A stretch of DNA of 11,470 nucleotides from JAMORN01 sp027063545 [NCBI: bacterium]. GTDB lineage: Bacteria > JAMORN01. The stretch covers positions 1 through 11,470 of the forward strand of contig JAMORN010000047.1 of NCBI GenBank assembly GCA_027063545.1. Reading direction: 5' to 3'. Position 1 is the stretch's first letter; each line of letters starts with the position of its first letter. The translations under genes and the position numbers were made by a program. The notes below the pieces were generated by a model that saw nothing but the letters and a program-made list of their open reading frames with translations, was not told the origin of the DNA and made no database searches. This document shows, piece by piece, positions 6,566-11,470 of this stretch.

Positions 6566-6615
6566 AGTGGTAAAAAGTGGTAAAATATGCAAAAAAGTGG
6601 TTATATATGGGATTT
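6566..6615 (+). promoter_or_regulatory. predicted MraZ operator: 10-bp-phased AGTGGT boxes
   Basis: AGTGGT occurs at 6566, 6576 and 6596, each followed by an A- or T-rich 4-nt spacer. The missing step of the 10-bp ladder is filled by a weaker TATGCA at 6586, and a fifth step, TATGGG at 6606, overlaps the mraZ start codon. Every step keeps TG in the same place. MraZ proteins are known to bind direct repeats with TGGG or AAAGTGG-like cores at one-turn spacing upstream of their own gene, so this is very probably the autoregulatory operator. The fourth box lies where a ribosome binding site would be expected. Confidence 0.8.
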
Positions 6616-7074
6616 AGAGGAAGAAAAATTTGTAGTTTAGATAAGAAAAATAGATTTCTATTTCCAAAGGAATTGAAGGACAAATTGCCTTCTGATAGTA
6701 GTTATAAATTTATTCTAATAAATAGTTTTGATGGTACTAAATCCTTATATTTGTATCCTCTCGAAAATTGGCAAAAATTTGAAAAAGCACTGTTAAAAAA
6801 ACCATTAAAAAAAGATGTTATTAAATTTAGAAATTTTATATTGGGTAATTTAGTAGAACTAGAGATGGATAAAAATGGAAGATTACTTATTCCACAAAAT
6901 AAACTAGATTTTATTAATGCTAAAAACGAAATATTAATCTTTGGAGATATAGACAAATTTCAAATATGGGCTCCTGAAGAGTTTGAAAGATATAATTCTA
7001 CTCTTGATTTTGATCCGGAAGAAATACTAAAAGACTTGTACATATATAATGAAGAGTTAGATAGTGATGAATAA
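6607..7074 (+). CDS. mraZ: MraZ transcriptional regulator of the division cluster
   Basis: A 155-residue DNA-binding protein with two AbrB/SpoVT-type half-domains that assembles into a ring and regulates its own dcw operon. The first half-domain opens MGFRGRKICSLDKKNRF, where the family has 'F.G...hslD.KGR'; here the glycine is replaced by Asn15. The second carries LEMDKNGRLLIP with the normal DKNGR at 88-92. After about residue 120 comes an acidic tail (EELDSDE). The open frame extends back to a GTG at 6577, but that codon lies in the operator repeats, so I start at the ATG (6607), matching the family N-terminus. No Shine-Dalgarno sequence is visible; the nearest G-rich stretch is operator box four. 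The last 8 nt overlap rsmH. Position at the head of the cluster, with phased boxes in front, supports autoregulation. Confidence 0.95.
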   Translation: MGFRGRKICSLDKKNRFLFPKELKDKLPSDSSYKFILINSFDGTKSLYLYPLENWQKFEKALLKKPLKKDVIKFRNFILGNLVELEMDKNGRLLIPQNKLDFINAKNEILIFGDIDKFQIWAPEEFERYNSTLDFDPEEILKDLYIYNEELDSDE

Positions 7075-7945
7075 AGAAAAAAAACACGTTCCTGTTCTTT
7101 TAAAAGAAAGTATAGAATTGCTCAGTATAAAAAAAGATGGAGTATATGTAGATTTAACTACTGGGTTAGGTGGTCATTCTATTGAAATAAGTAAAAGATT
7201 AGGGGATTCGGGGCTACTAATTTGTATAGATATGGACAAAAATAATTTAGAATATAGCAAAAATAGAATACTACAACATGAAGTAAAAAATAAACTGCTA
7301 TTTGTTGAAGATAACTTTAAAAATATAAAACATATATTTAATATGTTAGATATAGAAAAAATTGATGGATTTATAGCCGATTTAGGGGTTGCCAGTGTAC
7401 ATCTTGATGACCATTCATATGGATTATCATATAGATTTAATAGTATTATTGATATGAGATTATCTAAAAAAATTACTAAAACTGCTCAAGACTTCTTCTT
7501 ATTAGAAAGGGAAGAAATAGAAACAATATTGAAAGATTATGGAGAAATAAAAGGGGCAAAAAAACTGGCTGATATGTTTATTGTAAAATTAAGACATAAA
7601 TATCCTAATATAACTACTTTTGATGTGGTAAATGTTGTGAAAGAAACTTTTAAAAATGTAAACAATCGCGTATTATCTATGGTATTTCAAGCTATAAGAA
7701 TATGGGTAAACGAAGAGCTGGAAAATTTAAGAATGATGTTATATGATATATTACCTTTTATGAAAGTTAATTCAAGAGGAGTTATATTATCTTATCATTC
7801 CCTAGAAGACAGAATTGTAAAAGAATTTATTAAAGAACATGAAATAAAGATTATTAATGGTTACAAAGATTATAATTTTCAACCAATATTACAAAGAATA
7901 AACAAAAAGCCTATTATTGCTTCTAGGGAAGAAGTGCAAAATTAA
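7067..7945 (+). CDS. rsmH: 16S rRNA m4C1402 methyltransferase RsmH, probably frameshifted at 3' end
   Basis: RsmH (MraW) N4-methylates cytidine 1402 of 16S rRNA using S-adenosylmethionine. Visible hallmarks are HVPVLLKE near the start, the SAM-binding loop DLTTGLGGHS (29-38), IDMD (54-57), IADLGVAS (103-110), DMRLS (129-133), FQAIRIWVNEEL (207-218) and the strongly conserved HSLEDR (244-249). The usual HPA residues before FQA read VLSM here. The frame ends after 292 residues at KKPIIASREEVQN, without the RSAKLR tail that nearly all family members have. That tail is present just downstream in the -1 frame and ends at 7974, so one base seems lost between 7927 and 7945. The restored protein would have 302 residues. 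The ATG at 7067 is preferred to the GTG immediately before it; it overlaps the end of mraZ by 8 nt. The core is intact, so activity is possible even if the shift is real. Confidence 0.93.
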   Translation: MNKEKKHVPVLLKESIELLSIKKDGVYVDLTTGLGGHSIEISKRLGDSGLLICIDMDKNNLEYSKNRILQHEVKNKLLFVEDNFKNIKHIFNMLDIEKIDGFIADLGVASVHLDDHSYGLSYRFNSIIDMRLSKKITKTAQDFFLLEREEIETILKDYGEIKGAKKLADMFIVKLRHKYPNITTFDVVNVVKETFKNVNNRVLSMVFQAIRIWVNEELENLRMMLYDILPFMKVNSRGVILSYHSLEDRIVKEFIKEHEIKIINGYKDYNFQPILQRINKKPIIASREEVQN

Positions 7946-7974
7946 GAGGATTTATTAAGGTAAGAGATATATGA
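7930..7974 (+). other. out-of-frame conserved C-terminus of RsmH
   Basis: Read in the -1 frame relative to rsmH, this stretch encodes RSAKLRGFIKVRDI and a TGA at 7972-7974. RSAKLR is the canonical RsmH tail motif (normally within NPRARSAKLR). The TGA overlaps the ftsL start as ATGA (7971-7974), the classic coupled stop/start arrangement. An in-frame TAG at 7924-7926 in this frame confines the shift to 7927-7945. Adding one A in the AGGGAAGAAG context gives an uninterrupted ASRERSAKLR. Confidence 0.8.
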
Positions 7975-8348
7975 AATACGAAGGCTTAAAAAAGTTTTTT
8001 ATACTTATAGGCATTGTTGTTTTTCTAATATTAGGGTCTATTATTGGTATAATAAAAGAAAATAAATACAATATTCTAAAAAGGAAATTAAATAAAATTA
8101 AATATAAAAATGAAAAACTTATTACAATTCTAAATACAAAAAAATCAATTTTAGAAGATAAACTTCTCTCTTCCAATATAGAAAAAAAAGCCAAAGAGAT
8201 AGGACTTGTTTATCCAGATAAAGAATATAAAATCGTTTTTATAACACCTGGTATTAGACCCAAGAATAAAGACAACAATAGCTTTTTTAACTTTGCAAAA
8301 ATTAAAGAGAAATTTATCTCCCAAACATTTGCTAATACATTTAAATAG
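7971..8348 (+). CDS. ftsL: FtsL-type cell division protein
   Basis: A 125-residue bitopic membrane protein: a short cytoplasmic N-terminus (MKYEGLKK), one membrane helix at about 9-28 (FFILIGIVVFLILGSIIGII), then a lysine- and glutamate-rich helical stretch at about 30-75 with the spacing of a coiled coil (YNILKRKLNKIKYKNEKL), and a short C-terminal part with AKEIGLVYP, the 'A..lGm..p' feature common at the end of FtsL/DivIC domains. FtsL proteins hardly conserve sequence, so the name rests on architecture and on position between rsmH and ftsI, where ftsL belongs. Its role would be to join the FtsB/FtsQ complex that activates septal peptidoglycan synthesis. A GAG lies 5 nt before the ATG. The start overlaps the out-of-frame end of rsmH by 4 nt. 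The stop is 2 nt before ftsI. Confidence 0.8.
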   Translation: MKYEGLKKFFILIGIVVFLILGSIIGIIKENKYNILKRKLNKIKYKNEKLITILNTKKSILEDKLLSSNIEKKAKEIGLVYPDKEYKIVFITPGIRPKNKDNNSFFNFAKIKEKFISQTFANTFK

Positions 8349-8350
8349 AT

Positions 8351-10225
8351 ATGGATAATAAAACTATAAAAATTTTAGTAATTCTTTTAGTTATTATGTT
8401 TGGATATATTATATCTATAGGAAAATTAGCATATATTCAAATATATAAAAGAGAATATTATATTAAATACGGGAAAAAGATTTACTGGAGAAGTAAACCT
8501 TTAATACCGCCAAGAGGGAATATATTTGATAGGGATTATGAAAATCTAACTTATAATATCAAAGAAAAAAATAAATACACTAGAATATATCCTCTTCACT
8601 ATCATGCAGGACAAATAGTTGGATTTGTAGGGAAAGATTATCAAGGTAAAAGTGGTATAGAGTTGAAATTTAATACCCAATTGAAAGGAACTGAAGGATG
8701 GATAGTATATGACAAATATAAATTTTTTGAAAAAATAAAAAAGCCTAAACAAGGAGATAATATTGTTTTAACTATAGATAAGAAAATACAATATATAGCA
8801 GATGAAGAACTGGAAAAAGGTATAAATTTTACAAAAGCTGAACGAGGGGTTGTAATAATATCCAACCCCAAAACTGGGGAAATACTAGCTATGAGTTCTT
8901 ATCCCTTTTTTGACCCCAATAATCCATATAAAAATTTAAAAAATTCTAAAAATTTAGGTATCTCTTTAGTATATGAACCAGGATCTGTTTATAAAGTAAT
9001 ACCTGCTACTATTGCTTTAGAATATTTTTATTTCTATCCAAATGATATAATTCCTGAAACAAAAAAAGGAATTTTAAGACTGTATGATGTAACAATCAGG
9101 GATCATGAAGTTTTTGGTAGAGATTTAACATTTGCAGAATGTTTGGTACACTCATCTAATGTTGGTTTTGCCCTTATTGCTGAAAAAATAGGTCCTAAAA
9201 AATTATGGGAATATTCAATAGATTATGGGGTTGGTAGAAAAACAGGCATTGAACTTCCAGGAGAAGAAAAAGGGAAAATCAAAAATTATGGTGATAAAAG
9301 TTGGAGTAAGGTTGATCATTTATATATGGCTATTGGATATGGGGTTCAATTAACACCTATACAAATCCTTACCATATATAATACTATTGCTAATGATGGG
9401 CTAAAAGTTAGACCTCATATTATAAAAGAAATAAGAAATCATAAAAATAGAATTATAAAAAAGTATGATACAAAATCTTGGGAAATGGATAAAATTGGAA
9501 GTAACCTCACATTTCAAAGATTAAAAGGTATGTTAAAAGGAGTTGTAGATTCAGGAACAGCCAGATTAGCCAAAATAGATGGTATAGAAATATGTGGTAA
9601 AACAGGAACAGCTGAAAAATATATAAATGGAAAATATTCCAAAAGTGCCCATTATACTACTTTTGTGGGATTTTTACCTATGAAGAACCCTATACTTTCA
9701 ATTATAGTTGTTCTTGATAATCCTAAGACTAATCAATATGCAGGTAGAACATCTGCTGTAATATTTAGAAATATTGTAAAAAGAATAATTACAGATCCAG
9801 AATTAGAATATTACGATATTATATATTCTTCAAAACTGGCTAAAAAAAACAAAAAAAAATATCAAATACCTGATCTTATAGGAAAAGAAGTTCAAGAAGC
9901 TATTAAGATATTAAAACAGGAAAATATAAAATTCTCTCTTATAGGCAATGGTAATTATGTTGTTTCCCAGCTTCCTGAACCTAAATTAGTAAAAGAAAAA
10001 CCTAAAAGTATAAAAATATTTTTAACTCCTAAAAATGAAATTAATGCAGAAAAATATACACCAAATGTTATCGGTTTAAGTATGCGAGAAGCTATTAGAA
10101 TATTATTAAAAGAAGGATATAAACCTATTATAAAAGGTAGTGGCGTTGTTATTAAACAAACTCCTCCACCCAAGACTAAATTTAAAAAAGATAAAAAAAT
10201 AATACTTTTAGGGAGTGATAGTTAA
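8351..10225 (+). CDS. ftsI: septal peptidoglycan transpeptidase FtsI (class B PBP) with two PASTA repeats
   Basis: This cross-links septal peptidoglycan at the division site. One membrane anchor (about 7-30) is followed by the dimerisation-domain entry PPRGNIFDRD (53-62) and by YPLHYHAGQIVGFVG (80-94). Catalytic motifs of the transpeptidase domain are complete: SVYK with nucleophile Ser212 and Lys215, SSN at 268-270, and KTGTAEK from Lys417. Two PASTA repeats close the protein at about 504-560 and 569-620 (IPDLIGKEVQEAIKIL, then TPNVIGLSMREAIRILL). Only about 20 residues separate DRD from the YP...GFVG block, where most FtsI proteins have around a hundred, so the pedestal is much reduced although the frame is continuous. 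Without the PASTA part the protein is about 500 residues, against 588 in E. coli FtsI. Only 2 nt separate it from ftsL, with no clear ribosome binding site, which suggests coupled translation. PASTA repeats occur in PBP2x and SpoVD but also in diderm FtsI, so they do not fix the envelope type. Confidence 0.95.
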   Translation: MDNKTIKILVILLVIMFGYIISIGKLAYIQIYKREYYIKYGKKIYWRSKPLIPPRGNIFDRDYENLTYNIKEKNKYTRIYPLHYHAGQIVGFVGKDYQGKSGIELKFNTQLKGTEGWIVYDKYKFFEKIKKPKQGDNIVLTIDKKIQYIADEELEKGINFTKAERGVVIISNPKTGEILAMSSYPFFDPNNPYKNLKNSKNLGISLVYEPGSVYKVIPATIALEYFYFYPNDIIPETKKGILRLYDVTIRDHEVFGRDLTFAECLVHSSNVGFALIAEKIGPKKLWEYSIDYGVGRKTGIELPGEEKGKIKNYGDKSWSKVDHLYMAIGYGVQLTPIQILTIYNTIANDGLKVRPHIIKEIRNHKNRIIKKYDTKSWEMDKIGSNLTFQRLKGMLKGVVDSGTARLAKIDGIEICGKTGTAEKYINGKYSKSAHYTTFVGFLPMKNPILSIIVVLDNPKTNQYAGRTSAVIFRNIVKRIITDPELEYYDIIYSSKLAKKNKKKYQIPDLIGKEVQEAIKILKQENIKFSLIGNGNYVVSQLPEPKLVKEKPKSIKIFLTPKNEINAEKYTPNVIGLSMREAIRILLKEGYKPIIKGSGVVIKQTPPPKTKFKKDKKIILLGSDS

Positions 10226-11470
10226 TGAGGTTTTATAATATTATTAATCAATTAAAAGAAAAATTTTCAGATACTATTACAATAGAAGAAATTAATCTTT
10301 TTTTTGATTTTGAAGTAAGTGATATAATTTATAATAGTAAGGATACAAAAGAAAACTCTATTTTTGTTGCTATTAAAGGATTAACTTCTGATGGCCATAA
10401 CTTTATAAATGATGCTATAGATAAAGGCGCAAAAGCCATTTTTATAGAAGATAAAAATATATTGCCAAATATAAAAGAAAATATTAATATTATATATACA
10501 AGTTCCTCAAGGAAAATACTTGCTGCCATCTCGAATATATTCTATAACTTTCCTTATAAAAATACGACACTTATAGGAATCACTGGAACAAATGGAAAAA
10601 CTTCTATTGCTTTTTCTTTATATAATTACTTTTACAATTATAAAGATAGAAATTCTGGACTAATTGGAACTATTTATTATAAAATAAATAACACAACTAT
10701 TAAATCAAAAAATACTACACCAGAAAGCAAAGATTATATAAAACTATTAAAAGAAATGGTTGATAAAAAGGTTGAATATGTAAGTAGTGAAATATCTTCT
10801 CATGCTCTAAAATTAGATAGAGTATTTTCTATTGAATATGATGTTGCCATATTTACTAACCTTACACGAGATCATTTAGATTTTCACACTGATATGGAAG
10901 ATTATTATAATAGTAAAAAATTACTCTTTACCGATCATATAAAAAATAATGGTGTAAGTATTATTAATATAGATAATGAATATGGAAAAAAACTTTTTAA
11001 TGAATTAAATCGTAATAATAAATACCCTATTTCTATTAAAAATAAAAATGCATATTTCTATATTTCTCAAATAGTTTTAACAGAAAATTTTTCAAACTAT
11101 ATTATTTCTATAAATAAAAGTCAAAATATTTCAATTACTACTAATCTAATAGGTGAATTTAATGTATACAATAGTGCTTTTATATTTGCGACTTTATATT
11201 TATTAGGCGAAAAAATAGAAGATATAACAGAATATCTTAAAGAAGTTCCTCCAATTCCAGGTAGATTAGAAAAAATAAAAAATAATATTAATAGACATAT
11301 AATAATAGACTATGCTCATACCCCTGATGCTTTAGAAAATGTTTTAAAAACTATAAAGAAGCTTTCAAAGAAAAGAATTATCTCTGTTTTCGGCGCTGGT
11401 GGTGATAGAGATTCAGGAAAAAGACCATTAATGGGACAAGTAGCTGAAAAATATTCTGATATTATTATTA
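10225..11470 (+). CDS. murE: UDP-MurNAc-tripeptide synthetase MurE, 3' end beyond window
   Basis: MurE adds the third amino acid to UDP-MurNAc-L-Ala-D-Glu in cytoplasmic peptidoglycan precursor synthesis, using ATP. The start overlaps the ftsI stop as TAATG (one shared base); 415 residues are present and the frame is open at the edge. Landmarks in order: nucleotide-sugar domain NSKDTKENSIFVAIKG (37-52) with DGHNF (56-60), the P-loop GITGTNGKTS (118-127), TTPE (164-167), SSEISSHALKLDRV (187-200), FTNLTRDHLDFH (210-221), the probable carbamylated Lys231 in YYNSKKLLF, PGRLEKI at the start of the ligase C-domain, DYAHTPDALENVL (362-374) and GAGGDRDSGKRPLMG (390-404). The motif that separates diaminopimelate enzymes (DNPR) from lysine enzymes would come just after the window, so the amino acid used cannot be read here. 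Confidence 0.97.
   Translation, partial: MRFYNIINQLKEKFSDTITIEEINLFFDFEVSDIIYNSKDTKENSIFVAIKGLTSDGHNFINDAIDKGAKAIFIEDKNILPNIKENINIIYTSSSRKILAAISNIFYNFPYKNTTLIGITGTNGKTSIAFSLYNYFYNYKDRNSGLIGTIYYKINNTTIKSKNTTPESKDYIKLLKEMVDKKVEYVSSEISSHALKLDRVFSIEYDVAIFTNLTRDHLDFHTDMEDYYNSKKLLFTDHIKNNGVSIINIDNEYGKKLFNELNRNNKYPISIKNKNAYFYISQIVLTENFSNYIISINKSQNISITTNLIGEFNVYNSAFIFATLYLLGEKIEDITEYLKEVPPIPGRLEKIKNNINRHIIIDYAHTPDALENVLKTIKKLSKKRIISVFGAGGDRDSGKRPLMGQVAEKYSDIII

Noticed and set aside
6577-6606. Upstream GTG start adding ten residues to MraZ
   Set aside because: These codons consist of operator repeats, and the family N-terminus begins at the ATG at 6607.
7921-7950. Programmed -1 frameshift in rsmH
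   Set aside because: The codons TCT AGG GAA GAA do not form a slippery X XXY YYZ heptamer, and re-pairing of the tRNAs one base back would fail, so a lost base is more likely.
8546-8871. Two minus-strand open frames (68 and 76 codons) inside ftsI
   Set aside because: They are antisense shadows of the conserved penicillin-binding protein frame, with no supporting motif.
9955-10529. Minus-strand open frames across the PASTA region of ftsI and the start of murE
   Set aside because: Both oppose strongly conserved coding sequence and have no recognisable features.

Overview
The window is a very AT-rich bacterial segment (intergenic stretches are almost pure A/T) with two gene sets transcribed away from a shared intergenic region at about 6432-6606. 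Nothing identifies the species. The genes fit a bacterium with a normal division and cell-wall pathway, lipoprotein export and sugar uptake. The two tRNAs are far richer in G+C (49 of 74 and 42 of 75 bases by hand count) than the surrounding DNA. This is what is seen in AT-rich thermophiles, so a warm habitat is possible but not shown.

Right-hand (+) set, 6607 to the window edge: the start of a division and cell wall (dcw) cluster in the order mraZ, rsmH (mraW), ftsL, ftsI (a class B penicillin-binding protein with two PASTA repeats) and murE, which runs off the end. The genes are tightly packed or overlapping (8-nt, 4-nt, 2-nt and 1-nt junctions), so this is one operon. In front of mraZ, and running into its start codon, is an array of 10-bp-phased AGTGGT boxes that looks like the operator MraZ uses to control its own operon.

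Left-hand (-) set, read from the centre towards position 1: a short two-helix membrane protein resembling DUF3098, tRNA-Val(UAC), tRNA-Asp(GUC), an EAL-like/HDOD protein with a degraded phosphodiesterase motif, a GGDEF diguanylate cyclase, then a sugar ABC importer made of a lipoprotein binding protein, a MalF-type permease and the beginning of a MalG-type permease. No ATPase gene lies in the window.

The points most worth a second look are: (1) the MalG-type permease has, right after its first membrane helix, a long beta-propeller-like extracytoplasmic insert; (2) rsmH appears frameshifted by one base at its 3' end, because its conserved RSAKLR tail and an ATGA stop/start overlap with ftsL are intact in the -1 frame; (3) the phased MraZ operator; (4) FtsI with a greatly shortened pedestal domain; (5) a perfect 10-bp inverted repeat carrying the -35-like TTGACT element in both directions of the divergent region.
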